From NCBI GenBank assembly GCA_023400055.1, contig JAEXFN010000008.1, forward strand, positions 1-64,000: a stretch of 64,000 nt of DNA. Reading direction: 5' to 3'. How positions within the stretch are numbered: position 1 is the first letter of the stretch; every line of letters begins with the position of its first letter. Shown one piece after another: positions 25,561-35,287 of this stretch. Below the pieces are notes generated by a model. It did no database searches, had not been told where the DNA came from, and worked only from the letters and a program-made list of their open reading frames with translations. Source of the stretch: Bacillota bacterium (GTDB lineage Bacteria > Bacillota > UBA4882 > UBA8346). Both the position numbers and the translations under genes were made by a program.

Positions 25561-25875
25561 AATTAGTTCTTTATTCCAAATAATTAAATTATCGACCCGA
25601 ATAATTGAACTTTCGTTCTTGAGAATTAAATTTTCGGTCCGGATAATCAAACTTTTCATCTCAATAATTTAATTTCTGATCTAGAGAAATAAATTTTCGA
25701 TCTGAAGAAGTGAAAATTCGATCCGAATAATTAAATTTTCGATCTGGATAATTAGAATTGGCATTTGAAAAATTGAAATTGCGGCGGGGCAAATTGAAAT
25801 CGGCCGATCGAAAATTGTATTTGCCGGACGAATCATCGAAATTGGCGGGAGAAGAATCATAAAAGGCAGCAAATT
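25561..25875. repeat. Intergenic 21-bp-phased repeat array 3
   Basis: Fifteen consecutive units of exactly 21 bases. The consensus is AATTRAAWTTT followed by CGATCYGRAT, with the short palindromes AATTNAATT and TTCGATCNGAA. Units become more GC-rich towards 25875 but keep phase. It lies between the beta-barrel gene's promoter region and the end of the bat operon. The sequence is unrelated to the other arrays. Confidence 0.9.
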
Positions 25876-25994
25876 TTGGGGTAAAGCGATCGAATGAAGC
25901 GAATGAGCGAAAGCGGATCTAAAAAAAGGTTGTTCCGAAATGAAATGGGAACAACCCTTTTGTAGCGCAGCTTTATTGGTCGGGGGAGAGCCGT
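25876..25994 (-). other. 3' region of the bat operon
   Basis: On the plus strand AAAAAAAGGTTGTTCC and GGGAACAACCCTTTT (about 25921-25961) form a strong hairpin ending in a T-rich run on either strand. It is probably the terminator of the long minus-strand operon. Confidence 0.7.
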
Positions 25995-26810
25995 TTAAAT
26001 TTGGGCCAAATCCGGCCGTTGGACCCAGCCTTGCCGGCCGTCGCTCCGTTTCACCAGCACCCAGCCGTCTTTTTTGTCCAGCATCTGCAGCTTGGCGCCT
26101 TCGGGGAGGTGATAGTAGATCGTGCCGTCGCTTTTGGGTTCGAAACGGGCCTCGCCGTCGGCGACCGCCACCGCCCAGGCATGGCGCTGATCGTTGAGGG
26201 TGAGGCCGCTGATGACCGCGCCGCCCAGGAAGCATAGTCCGATGATTAGCGTCGCTGCCAACCAGCAAGCATGGCAGCGTCCGGTTTTGGCGCTGAATTG
26301 CTGCGGCACCAGAATGGCCGCCACCGCCAGGCCGCACAGCAGGAAAAGGCAGCCGCTGCTGAAGACCAGCAGCCAGTCGAGAGGCGCCAAATGGGTCAGG
26401 CGGTCGAGTAAGTCCCGCCAGCCGCCGGGGCGGTCCGCCGCGACCCCGGCCAACACATAGCCGAGATTGGCGCGCAGCTCGGAATCGCCCGGCATCAGGC
26501 GGCGGGCCTTTTCATAATAGAGAACCGCCCAGCCTTTGTGGCCGGTCTTAAAATAAGCATTGCCCAGGTTATAATAGAGATTGCCGCTCTCCAGGCCCTC
26601 GGCCAGCACCTGCCGGTAGACGGCGATGGCCTCCGGGTAGGCGCCTTTCTGGTATAGCTGATTTGCCTCGTGAAAGAGGAGCGCCGGATCGGCCGGGTTG
26701 GGACGCCGGGCCGCCAAGGCCGGTTGCGACGCCAGGGCGATTAAGCACATCAGGCCGAAAACCAGCGACAGCCCGCGGCGGCCAGTCGATGAAAACCATG
26801 CTTTCATCAT
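25995..26810 (-). CDS. BatE-like TPR and SH3 membrane protein
   Basis: A 271-residue protein: signal peptide or first membrane segment (residues 10-33), TPR repeats (ANQLYQKGAYPEAIAVYRQVL and GNLYYNLGNAYFKTGHKGWA, residues 45-120), two membrane segments (about 140-165 and 185-205) and a C-terminal bacterial SH3 domain (PEGAKLQMLDKKDGWVLVK). This is the BatE layout. It overlaps the batD stop by four bases and ends the operon. Likely role: part of an envelope MoxR/VWA complex; the SH3 domain may bind peptidoglycan in the periplasm. Confidence 0.82.
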   Translation of the reverse strand: MMKAWFSSTGRRGLSLVFGLMCLIALASQPALAARRPNPADPALLFHEANQLYQKGAYPEAIAVYRQVLAEGLESGNLYYNLGNAYFKTGHKGWAVLYYEKARRLMPGDSELRANLGYVLAGVAADRPGGWRDLLDRLTHLAPLDWLLVFSSGCLFLLCGLAVAAILVPQQFSAKTGRCHACWLAATLIIGLCFLGGAVISGLTLNDQRHAWAVAVADGEARFEPKSDGTIYYHLPEGAKLQMLDKKDGWVLVKRSDGRQGWVQRPDLAQI

Positions 26811-28663
26811 ATCACCTTCCTGACGGGTGGCGACGCTTTGAAGCCGCTGCCGTTTTGATTTTCGATGGCTTTGGTGAGCCGCCGGACTTCGCCGAGCAAG
26901 CGGCGGGCGTCCTCGCTGCCGAGCTTGCTGCCGGTGAAGCGGAAGAAATCATAGCTGTCGAAGAAGGCCTTGATTCCCGCGAGCGTCTCGGCCGGAACCC
27001 CCCGGTTTTGGAGAAGTTCGGTGACCGCCTCGGTAATACCCGCGGCCGGCAGGTCATATTGCGCGCCGATGGCCTCGCGCAAGGTCGTGCACAGGAGCTC
27101 CAGCAACTCGTCCAGCTGGCCGGCGTCCAGCAAGCGCTGGGCCTGCTGCAGATTCCGCTCCGAACGGCGTCGAGCGCGCAGGACCCGGGCCTGCGGCGAA
27201 TCCGACCGCAACGCGTTCTGGCGGCGGCGGTATCCCAACGCCCCGGCCAAAGCGAGCAGGGGCAGCAACTGCAACAGCCAGAATCCCGGATTGTGGGCGA
27301 CACCGGCTCCCAGTGGCCGGAGAGCTCCCGGCGTTTCCTTGATGAACAGGAGATCCTTGCCGACCGTTTCCAGTTCATCGCCGCCGCCGGCCGCGGGTGA
27401 AGCGGCCCGATAATTGGGATTGGCCTGGACGGTCAGCGGGAGCGCCGCGCTGACCAGTTTTTGAAAGCGGCCGCTGGCCGGATCGAAGTAACGAAACGTA
27501 AATGGCCCGATCCGTTTCTGACCCGGCTCGGTCGGGATCAGCACTTGCTCAAAAACGGCGCTGCCGCCGCTGGAAGCTTGCGTGGCCAGCGACTTGCGCT
27601 GCGGATCGTATACTTTGAGGCCGCTTTTATCGGCGAGCACCGGAGCGGCGATCGCATCCAGATTGCCGGCGCCGCTCACCTGAAGCTTGACGGTGACCGG
27701 ATCGCCCTGCAAGCATTGGAGCGGAGCGGCGCTGACCTTCAGCTGGAACTGGCCGACGCCGCCCGAAAAGTCGGCTGGCGGATGGCCGGGCAGTTGCTGC
27801 GCACTGAAGGAAACCGGCTTGGTTTTAAGCTGAATATTTTGCTTCGAACCGCTGTCGTCGTCGAAAAAATCATCGAAGAACGGGTCGCGGTCCCGGCTTT
27901 GGACCCGGACCACCGCGTCCAGCGTCGCCGGACCCAAATCGAAGTGGCCGGTTTTCACCGGGGTAACGGTGGAGGCGAATTCCACCATCTGATAGGCCAG
28001 CCCGTTCCGGACCACCTTCTTTTGAATGGGTTTGGCGAACTTGCCCACCACCACCTCGGTTTGGTTCAGAACCGGATAGGAAAGATCCTCGACCCGGACG
28101 TCGCGGACCCAAAGCCGGATCTTGATCGGGATTTTTTCGCCGAGATAGGCCTGGTTTTTGGCGGGTTTCAGCTCGATCCACAATTGGTTGCCCCGCTGGT
28201 CAGCCGCTGCCGAACCGTCATCCGCACTTTGGGCCCCCGGGGTCGCTGCCGGGCCCGGATTGCCGCCCGACCCGGTCACTTGCAAGGTGACCGCGTTGGT
28301 GGTCAGCGTTTTACTGCCGGCGTGGACCCGGAACGGCCCGAGGGTATATTGGCCGGGCTTGACGGCGCTAACCACATAGTTATAGGTGACGGCGGCCGAA
28401 TATTTGCCGTTGACGATCTGCACCTGCGTCGACGGACCCAGATACTGAATGGATAAGCCATTCGGAGCGGCGATCTGCGGCCGGGTCGCCGCGGCCGCGC
28501 CGTCCACCGCGATCGCCATTTGAATGCTCTCATCGGTCGCCAACTGCTCGCTATCCACCGTCAGTTGGGCCGAAAGTCCCCAGGCCGCCGCCGGGGTCCA
28601 AAGCAGCGCCCCCAGAGCGATCAGCCAGGGAATATACAGACGTTGCAGACGGAATAATTGCAT
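26807..28663 (-). CDS. BatD-family protein
   Basis: A 618-residue BatD (oxygen-tolerance family) protein. An N-terminal signal/membrane segment is followed by beta-sandwich repeats (LTVDSEQLATDESIQMAIAV starts the first), a membrane segment near 440-460 and a cytoplasmic helical tail. A poly-Asp patch (FFDDFFDDDSG) lies near residue 265. It works with the VWA proteins of the operon, although the molecular function of BatD is not known. There is a 181-base gap to the upstream gene, which reads as non-coding. Confidence 0.83.
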   Translation of the reverse strand: MQLFRLQRLYIPWLIALGALLWTPAAAWGLSAQLTVDSEQLATDESIQMAIAVDGAAAATRPQIAAPNGLSIQYLGPSTQVQIVNGKYSAAVTYNYVVSAVKPGQYTLGPFRVHAGSKTLTTNAVTLQVTGSGGNPGPAATPGAQSADDGSAAADQRGNQLWIELKPAKNQAYLGEKIPIKIRLWVRDVRVEDLSYPVLNQTEVVVGKFAKPIQKKVVRNGLAYQMVEFASTVTPVKTGHFDLGPATLDAVVRVQSRDRDPFFDDFFDDDSGSKQNIQLKTKPVSFSAQQLPGHPPADFSGGVGQFQLKVSAAPLQCLQGDPVTVKLQVSGAGNLDAIAAPVLADKSGLKVYDPQRKSLATQASSGGSAVFEQVLIPTEPGQKRIGPFTFRYFDPASGRFQKLVSAALPLTVQANPNYRAASPAAGGGDELETVGKDLLFIKETPGALRPLGAGVAHNPGFWLLQLLPLLALAGALGYRRRQNALRSDSPQARVLRARRRSERNLQQAQRLLDAGQLDELLELLCTTLREAIGAQYDLPAAGITEAVTELLQNRGVPAETLAGIKAFFDSYDFFRFTGSKLGSEDARRLLGEVRRLTKAIENQNGSGFKASPPVRKVI

Positions 28664-28844
28664 CCGATTGTCCCTTCCTTTATTTCAGCAAGTCCTATTT
28701 AAGCCCCCGGAATGTTCGAAAAAGTCTCAAACGGGAAGTCCGCGGCATTCCCGGAGCCGAAGCGAGTCATTATGAATAACCGCCGGGTGGCGGATGGTTT
28801 TCTCAAATTTAAGACTGACGCAGTTTTTCAAACTGTTAATGGCT

Positions 28845-29684
28845 TTACCAGTCCTGAGCGGTGGGGCGGTTGTCATGGACCACCGGGCCCTGATATAAAG
28901 CCCCGTTCTCGGACATTTTCAAAAGCGCGGCCGCTTCTTCCTTGGTCATCGACCCGGGCGACTGGCTGGCGGCGCCGGCGTCGTTGCCAGCGGAGGATCC
29001 GGCCCGATTCTTCCCGGACTGCGGGCGGTTGGAGCCGTTCTTGGCGGAAGCTTGGCCGGACGAATCGTTGTTGTCCTTTCCGGATTCGGATGGATTACTA
29101 TTTTTCTGATTTCCCGAATTCGGTTGGTTCGGATTCTGGTTTTGATTTTGCTTTTGATCCCGGGCATCCGGCTGGTTCTGCTGCTGATTGCGGGCTTGGG
29201 CCAGCCGGAGCCGGGTCAGTTCATAATTGTATTTGGCTGCGGCGTCCTGGGGATCGGCCAGGATCGCCCTTTTGAAATTGGCCAGCGCTTCCTGGTATCC
29301 GTCGGCTGGCTGAGCGCTTTTCTCAGCCGCTTTGAAAAGCGCGTTGCCCAGATGATAATAGAGGGTCGCGCCGTGGGCCGCCTTCTCACGGGCTGCTTCC
29401 GGCCGGTCGAGCAGTTGGACCGCTTGGCGCAGCGGCTCCAGGGAACGTTCGTACCCGGCCTGCTGGAAATCGCATAACCCCAGATTGTGCAGGATAGCGG
29501 GGGAGTCGGGATGGGCAGTCTTCAGCGCTTGATAAGCCGCCCGGGCTTGATCGACCGCGCCGGAACGAAACTGTCGGTTGGTGCCGGCCATCCGCAGCGT
29601 ATCCCCCCATACCAGAAAGGCGACGAGCGCCAGCCCGATCAGGGTTCCACCGATCCACCATATTTTTTGGTTATTCCGTTCCAA
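28845..29684 (-). CDS. BatC-like TPR protein with Asn/Gln-rich tail
   Basis: A 279-residue protein: one N-terminal membrane anchor (residues 8-27), TPR repeats at 45-165 (SPAILHNLGLCDFQQAGYER, LYYHLGNALFKAAEK) and a low-complexity Asn/Gln/Ser tail at about 170-240. It ends with a conserved-looking helix (MTKEEAAALLKMSE). The TPR and tail layout matches BatC of Bacteroides and Leptospira aerotolerance operons. It sits between the BatB-like and BatD genes. Confidence 0.8.
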   Translation of the reverse strand: MERNNQKIWWIGGTLIGLALVAFLVWGDTLRMAGTNRQFRSGAVDQARAAYQALKTAHPDSPAILHNLGLCDFQQAGYERSLEPLRQAVQLLDRPEAAREKAAHGATLYYHLGNALFKAAEKSAQPADGYQEALANFKRAILADPQDAAAKYNYELTRLRLAQARNQQQNQPDARDQKQNQNQNPNQPNSGNQKNSNPSESGKDNNDSSGQASAKNGSNRPQSGKNRAGSSAGNDAGAASQSPGSMTKEEAAALLKMSENGALYQGPVVHDNRPTAQDW

Positions 29685-29726
29685 AACTGGGCACTCCTTT
29701 CGGCAAACCTTTCATTTCAGCTTCAG

Positions 29727-30803
29727 TTACTTCTCGGGAACCGCTGATTCAGACGCGTGACCTTGTTTACGCGACGGCCAACCTTGCCACTTCATCCTTT
29801 TGGGCCATTGCCAGCTGCGGCCGAGGCTTAGTTCTGTTATTAACAGGAGCACGGCCAGGAGTAATGGCAGCTGGTAGCGGTCGATATAACGTTTCTGCCA
29901 TTTGCTGCTGATCTCGCTCCGGTTCAAACGGGATAGTTTCTGGCGGTATAGTTCTTCCAAGCCGAGGGATACCCCGTCGCCCCGGATATAGCTGCCATTG
30001 CCGGCCCGGGCGATCTGGCGCAGCATGGTTTCGTTAAGGGTGGTCTTGACGACCTGGCCGGAACTGTCCTTCAAATAAGAGCTGTTGCCATTGGCGTCGC
30101 GGACCACGATCAATTCCCCGGCAGGGCTGCCGATGCCCACCGTATCGATGGTGATCCCCTGGCGGGCCGCGGCTGTGGCATAACGGACCGGATCGCCCTC
30201 ATGGTTTTCGCCGTCCGAGATGATGATTAAGATTTTGCTGCCGGCCGAGCCGGACTGAAAGGCCCGGGTTGCCGTTTGAATGGCTTCGCCGATGGCGGTT
30301 CCGCCCCGCGGAATGCTCTGTACGTTGAGCGCATCCAAGGCGATGCCGAAAGCATTATAATCCAAGGTCAGCGGACACTGCAGGAAACTGCTGCCGGAGA
30401 AGGCGACCAGGCCGACTTTGTCCGATTGCAGTTTGGCCAGCAGATCCTTGACCGCCAGTTTGGCCCGTTCCAGACGGCTCGGTTTGATGTCCGCCGCCAG
30501 CATGCTTTTGGAAGTATCCAGCGCCACGATGATTTCCAGACCCCGGTTCGTCACGGTTTGCCATTGATAGCCCCACTCCGGGCCGGCCAGCGCCAATACT
30601 AACAAAGCCATGACGACGATCCGCAGCACCCGTTGTTTGCTACGCAGCGATCGGCCGGCGGCGTCGATGACCCGCGTCAAAAGCTGGGGTTGGGCGAAAG
30701 CCTCCAAGGCGCGGCGGTCGCGCCGTTTGGCCCAGCCATAAAAGATGACGGCCCCCATGGGGATGATGACCAGCAACAATAGCGATGGATTGGCAAAGTT
30801 CAT
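29727..30803 (-). CDS. BatB-like VWA protein
   Basis: A 358-residue protein with two N-terminal membrane segments (residues 6-22 and about 58-75), a von Willebrand A domain with MIDAS motif DTSKS near residue 96, GGTAIGEAI near 167 and SDGENHEGD near 196, and a C-terminal membrane segment (LLLAVLLLITELSL). The Asp/Ser/Ser pattern needed for metal binding is present. It overlaps the BatA-like gene by four bases. Confidence 0.86.
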   Translation of the reverse strand: MNFANPSLLLLVIIPMGAVIFYGWAKRRDRRALEAFAQPQLLTRVIDAAGRSLRSKQRVLRIVVMALLVLALAGPEWGYQWQTVTNRGLEIIVALDTSKSMLAADIKPSRLERAKLAVKDLLAKLQSDKVGLVAFSGSSFLQCPLTLDYNAFGIALDALNVQSIPRGGTAIGEAIQTATRAFQSGSAGSKILIIISDGENHEGDPVRYATAAARQGITIDTVGIGSPAGELIVVRDANGNSSYLKDSSGQVVKTTLNETMLRQIARAGNGSYIRGDGVSLGLEELYRQKLSRLNRSEISSKWQKRYIDRYQLPLLLAVLLLITELSLGRSWQWPKRMKWQGWPSRKQGHASESAVPEK

Positions 30804-31795
30804 GGCAATCTCCTGAAGACAGTATTGGCGAGGAGCGTCTCCGCCAGCAACAGCAGCAGGCCGAAGCCCGCCAGGTACGGATAAAGTTCCAGATAATCCT
30901 GGAATTTTGGCATTTCGATCGCGGTCTTGGCCATCCGGTCGATCTGCTGGAAGATCTGCCGCAACGACGCGGTATCGGTGGCCCGGAAATAACGGCCATG
31001 GGTCCGGCTGGCGATCTGCCGCAGCAAGGTCTCATCCAGGTCGACCTGGAGATTTTGATAATATTTCCGGCCCCACTGATCTTGGACCGGATAGGGAACC
31101 AATCCCTTCGAACCGGCTCCGATGGTATAAACGGTTACTTCGAGCGCTTTGGCGGCCTCAGCCGCCGTCTCCGGCGCGATCTCGCCGGCGTTATTGTTGC
31201 CGTCGGTCAGCAGGATAACCACTTTGCTCTTGGCTTGCGACTCTTGCAGGCGGCTGACGGCCGCGGTCAGCGCCGAACCGATGGCGGTGCCGTCTTCGAT
31301 CATGCCCGGTTTAATCTCTGCCAGCCGGGACTCGCTCCAATCATGATCCCAGGTCAATGGCGACAGGATATAGGGCCGGCCAGAGAAGATCACGATCCCG
31401 ATCCGGTCATTGGGCCGGTGATCAATAAAATCTTTGGTAACCTCTTTGACCACCGCTAGCCGGTTGACGCGGCCGGTGGCGCTTTGAAAATCCTCCGCCA
31501 GCATGCTGCTGGAGACATCCAGCGCCAGAACGATATCCACGCCTTCCTTGCGGACCAGCGACTGCTTCAGGCCGATCTGCGGCCGCGCCAGCGCCACAAT
31601 GAACAGGCATAACGCGATCAGATTCACCCATGGCAGGTATTTGGCCCACCTCACCCGCCAGTTGGGGGAGGTCCGCTGGAAGAGGCCGGCGTTCGGGTAA
31701 TAAACCGTGCCCTGCGAACGGTCTCGAAAGAGCGCCAGGGCCACCAGCGGCAGGCATATCAATAATCCTAAGAATAGCGGATCGTGAAAAAACAT
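30800..31795 (-). CDS. BatA-like VWA protein
   Basis: A 331-residue paralogue of the following gene. N-terminal and C-terminal membrane segments frame a VWA domain with MIDAS residues in ALDVSSSML near 90, EDGTAIGSAL near 165 and LLTDGNNNAGE near 198. The ATG at 31795 has GGGAGAA 7 bases upstream; an upstream in-frame ATG lacks a site. BatA and BatB are likely to form a membrane complex energised by the MoxR ATPase. Confidence 0.86.
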   Translation of the reverse strand: MFFHDPLFLGLLICLPLVALALFRDRSQGTVYYPNAGLFQRTSPNWRVRWAKYLPWVNLIALCLFIVALARPQIGLKQSLVRKEGVDIVLALDVSSSMLAEDFQSATGRVNRLAVVKEVTKDFIDHRPNDRIGIVIFSGRPYILSPLTWDHDWSESRLAEIKPGMIEDGTAIGSALTAAVSRLQESQAKSKVVILLTDGNNNAGEIAPETAAEAAKALEVTVYTIGAGSKGLVPYPVQDQWGRKYYQNLQVDLDETLLRQIASRTHGRYFRATDTASLRQIFQQIDRMAKTAIEMPKFQDYLELYPYLAGFGLLLLLAETLLANTVFRRLP

Positions 31796-31885
31796 GGTAT
31801 ATTCTCCCACAGCGACATCCGGGTCAGCTTCGGTCAACCCGATTGCCGATCAAATGAAATGGCCCGAATCAGTATGATAATCCCG

Positions 31886-32965
31886 CTATGTTGCAGCAGG
31901 TGCCGGTTCGTTGAGCGCTGCCGCCTCGAACGGAGGTTCCGGATGAGTCTCGTTTACCAGCTGCCGGATGCGTTCCAGGTCCTGACGGGCTTGATCGATG
32001 AGCGGTTTGAACTTGGCGAACTTGACCAGGTCCGAGGAGCGGAGGAATTCCTGCAGCAGGAACTGATGCTGCACTTTCAGGTTACGGTTGGCGGCAATGA
32101 AGGCCAGGAACTCCTCGGTGGTCATCTCCAGGGCTTTAATTTGAAAACGGCCTTCGATATATTGACGGGCGATCTCGCTGAGCTCGCTGTAATACCGTTT
32201 GAATTCGCCGCTGGATAGATAACTCGCTGTCTCCAGCGCGGCCAAACGCTGCAGAGCGATTTGATGGGCCGGCTCTACGGCGATTACCGGCGCGACGGAT
32301 TCGAGTTGCCGTTGCAGCGGCCGTTTTTGGTAGCGCCGGACGATTCCGTAAATCAAACCGGTCAATGCCGCCAGCGCGATGAACCACCAAAGGGCGGCAT
32401 AATTCGGCGTCAAGCCAACCGGTCCGCGGATCGGTTTCAACGGCAGTTTAAGCAGTTCCGCCCGGGAGCGGCCCACCGGCAACAGCGAGGTAATGGCGAT
32501 AACGAGCGGCCGTACCCGATAGCGGTGGGTTTTCCCTTGCGCATCCAGGTAATTGAAGGTTGGCCCGGGTAAGGTGAACCGTCCGGTTTCCCAGGAAATC
32601 GTCCGGAATTGAATGCTGTGCCGCTCGCCGCCGGGCAACCATTCCCGGCGCAGTTTGCTTTGGGATTGCATCTCCAACGGGCTGAACTTAATGGCGCTGG
32701 GATCAGGCATTTGATAGCGAACTTTGGGAGCGCTCTCGACGGACAGTGTAATCAGGACCGGGTCGCCGATGCGGTGAATCCCCGGCTCCACCGTCCAGCG
32801 GGCCTGCAATTGCTCGCCGGGTTTGAGCGCCAGGGGCCGGGTGCAAAGAATCCGGCCCCCGAGATATAGGATGAATAAGATTACCACAGCGGCGGCGCCC
32901 CAAAGGATTCGTTTGGCAATGGCCGGTTTTTGGGGTCGCCCGGCTTCAGCTTTGTGCGGTTTCAT
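31886..32965 (-). CDS. Membrane protein of the bat operon (BatD-like N-terminus / DUF4381-like)
   Basis: A 359-residue protein with a membrane segment at 20-40, a beta-rich extracytoplasmic region (VEPGIHRIGDPVLITLSVES near 57-76), a second membrane segment near 190-210 and a long cytoplasmic helical tail with KRYYSELSEIARQYIEGRF near 255-275. Its layout and place between the DUF58 and BatA genes match the DUF4381-like or short BatD-like partner found in other MoxR/VWA operons. The function is unknown; it may link the ATPase to the membrane complex. Confidence 0.7.
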   Translation of the reverse strand: MKPHKAEAGRPQKPAIAKRILWGAAAVVILFILYLGGRILCTRPLALKPGEQLQARWTVEPGIHRIGDPVLITLSVESAPKVRYQMPDPSAIKFSPLEMQSQSKLRREWLPGGERHSIQFRTISWETGRFTLPGPTFNYLDAQGKTHRYRVRPLVIAITSLLPVGRSRAELLKLPLKPIRGPVGLTPNYAALWWFIALAALTGLIYGIVRRYQKRPLQRQLESVAPVIAVEPAHQIALQRLAALETASYLSSGEFKRYYSELSEIARQYIEGRFQIKALEMTTEEFLAFIAANRNLKVQHQFLLQEFLRSSDLVKFAKFKPLIDQARQDLERIRQLVNETHPEPPFEAAALNEPAPAAT

Positions 32966-33034
32966 CCGCTGGCCTCCATTCGCTGACTTTATAATACGTG
33001 TTTTATTTTTATATCAAATTGCTTTGGCCTCATA

Positions 33035-33913
33035 TTACCGGATCCGGCGTTCCCGTTTCAGAAAGAAACGTTGCAACGGTTCCAGATAAGGCTCGGCAGT
33101 GCTAATCTCAATGGCATCGACTTGGCAGCGTTTAAAGATCTGGGTAACCGCTCGCTGTTGCTGCAATGCGTTTTCACGAACGATCCGCCGTAACCCGGGA
33201 TCGGACGTATCGATTAAGGTTTTGCGGCCGCTTTCCCGGTCGGTGAATTCCATCAGACCCAGCGCCGGCAAATCGGCTTCCCGGGGATCGCTAATCCGGA
33301 TCGCGACCAGATCATGGCGCCTGGCAGTCTGCTTGAATGAGCGCTCCAGGTTGCCGTCCCAAAAATCAGAGATCATAAAGACGATGCTGCGGTGTTTGGT
33401 TACCTTATTGATGAAATCCAAGGCATTGGCGATGTCGGTCCCCGACCTTTGCGGCTGGTAGCCCAGGATCTCGCGGATGACCCGCAACACATGGAGCCGG
33501 CCCTTTTGGGGCGACAAATATTTTTCAATATGATCGGTGAAGATCACTAGACCGACTTTATCATTGTTTTTCATGGCCAAAAAGGCGAGCAGGGCGGAGA
33601 TCTCCGCCGCCAGCTCACTCTTGAAACGGTCGGATGTACCGAAATATTGGGAGGCGCTGAGGTCGACCGCCAGCATCAGGGTGAGTTCGCGCTCCTCGAT
33701 ATAACGTTTGATAAACGGCCGCCCGTTGCGGGCCGTGACGTTCCAATCGATCGAGCGCACATCGTCGCCGGGATAGTACTCGCGCACTTCGGCGAATTCG
33801 ATCCCTGAGCCCTTGAAGACGCTGGCATAATGACCGGCAGTCGCATCATCGCTCAACCGGTTGATCTTAAATTGGATCTGTCTGACCTTTTTTAAAACTT
33901 CCTTAGCGATCAT
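33035..33913 (-). CDS. DUF58 protein
   Basis: A 292-residue DUF58 protein, a VWA-like family that always partners MoxR ATPases. It carries YYPGDDVRSIDWNVTARNGRPFIKRYIEERE, spread over residues 52-82 and the family hallmark, and LAVDLSASQ (a degenerate MIDAS) near 88. No membrane segment is visible, so it is cytoplasmic. The ATG at 33913 has GGAGG 6-7 bases upstream. It directly follows moxR. Confidence 0.9.
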   Translation of the reverse strand: MIAKEVLKKVRQIQFKINRLSDDATAGHYASVFKGSGIEFAEVREYYPGDDVRSIDWNVTARNGRPFIKRYIEERELTLMLAVDLSASQYFGTSDRFKSELAAEISALLAFLAMKNNDKVGLVIFTDHIEKYLSPQKGRLHVLRVIREILGYQPQRSGTDIANALDFINKVTKHRSIVFMISDFWDGNLERSFKQTARRHDLVAIRISDPREADLPALGLMEFTDRESGRKTLIDTSDPGLRRIVRENALQQQRAVTQIFKRCQVDAIEISTAEPYLEPLQRFFLKRERRIR

Positions 33914-33955
33914 GATTGGCCTCCGGAAATTGTTCATTGCGGCTTAATTAGCGGC

Positions 33956-34945
33956 TCACGGAACCTCCACGCCCGCAAAGATGGTTTGAATGATGGATTC
34001 CACCGAAACTTCGCTGGCCTCCGCTTCATATGAAACGATGATCCGGTGCCGCAAGACATCGGGACCGATAGTTTTGATATCGTTGGGAACCACATACGCC
34101 CGCCCTTGCATGAAAGCATATGCTTTGGCGGCAATCGCCAAGCTGATGGTGGCTCGCGGTGAAGCGCCAAACTCGATATAATCGGCCAGGTCCAGCTGGA
34201 ACTGCTGAGGATTCCTGGTGGCCATCACCAGATTGACGATATAATCCTTGATGCGGGCATCCAAATAGATTTGATCTACGACCTCCCGGACCGCCAGAAT
34301 CTCTTCGGGGGTGATCACGGGTTGAACTGCGGCACTGCGGCTGGTCTGGGCCATCCTTTCCATGATCTGCAGCTCCTCTTCCTTGGTGGGGTAGCCGATT
34401 TTCAATTTGAGCATGAAACGGTCCAATTGAGCTTCGGGCAAGGGGTAGGTCCCCTGCTGCTCGATGGGATTCTGCGTGGCCAGCACCGTGAAGGGTTCGG
34501 TCAACGGGTAAGTGTGTTCGCCGATGGTCACTTGTTTCTCTTCCATCGCTTCCAGCAGGGCGCTTTGGACTTTGGCCGGAGCCCGGTTGATTTCGTCCGC
34601 GAGGATAATGTTAGCGAAGATCGGCCCTTTCTTGGTCGAAAATTGGCCGGTTTGCGGGTTATAAATCAAGGTGCCTACCAAATCCGCTGGCAACAGATCC
34701 GGCGTGAATTGGATCCTCTGAAAATCGGCCCGGATGGCGGCGGCCAGCGTTTTAACCGAGAGCGTTTTCGCCAGGCCGGGCACGCCTTCCAGTAAAACAT
34801 GCCCATTGGCGAGCAGCCCGATCAGCAGGCCGTCGATCAGTTTCTCCTGTCCGACGATTACCTTGCCGACCTGTTCCTTAATTTTGGGAATAAATTCGCT
34901 TTGCGCCTTGATGGCGTCATTGATGACAGTCAGTTCTTCAATCAT
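33956..34945 (-). CDS. MoxR-family AAA+ ATPase
   Basis: A 329-residue MoxR AAA+ ATPase. Walker A GVPGLAKT near residue 54, Walker B ILADEINRAP near 114, sensor-1 TQNP near 157 and a C-terminal lid with FGASPRATISLA. MoxR proteins act as chaperones that insert metal or remodel VWA partners. It is the first gene of the eight-gene operon moxR-DUF58-DUF4381-like-batA-batB-batC-batD-batE. GGAGG lies before the ATG. Confidence 0.92.
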   Translation of the reverse strand: MIEELTVINDAIKAQSEFIPKIKEQVGKVIVGQEKLIDGLLIGLLANGHVLLEGVPGLAKTLSVKTLAAAIRADFQRIQFTPDLLPADLVGTLIYNPQTGQFSTKKGPIFANIILADEINRAPAKVQSALLEAMEEKQVTIGEHTYPLTEPFTVLATQNPIEQQGTYPLPEAQLDRFMLKLKIGYPTKEEELQIMERMAQTSRSAAVQPVITPEEILAVREVVDQIYLDARIKDYIVNLVMATRNPQQFQLDLADYIEFGASPRATISLAIAAKAYAFMQGRAYVVPNDIKTIGPDVLRHRIIVSYEAEASEVSVESIIQTIFAGVEVP

Positions 34946-35287
34946 CGTTCAACCTCCGTTGTTCCCCCCAGAAACCGAGCAAGCTGGATGGGAAGGCTCA
35001 TCAATAATTTTTAGCTAATTCCAACACGGTTAAACGATTTGGCGCGCAATTTGTTCCAAATATTCATGGGTAAACGGCGAACGACCCGGAAACCATTTAT
35101 GGCTTAAGGCCTATTATGAGAATTGTCGGCCAATAACTCCAATTATCTGTAAAATTTAATAAATGGGAAAATGAAAGAGGGAATTTAATAAAGAAAAAGA
35201 AATATTACAAAGTTGTTAAAGGATAGGAAAATTGTGTCTGCTTTACGAAAGTTTTAACCGGAAAATTTATGGCGGGAGGGATGATGA
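34946..35287. other. Divergent intergenic region between moxR and the OmpA-domain gene
   Basis: About 340 bases, AT-rich from 35100 to 35260. It must hold both divergent promoters. No perfect -35/-10 pair, repeat or RNA structure was found. Confidence 0.4.

Noticed and set aside
27461..28456. 331-codon plus-strand frame opposite batD
   Set aside because: Antisense shadow of the batD gene; no ribosome site or recognisable domain.
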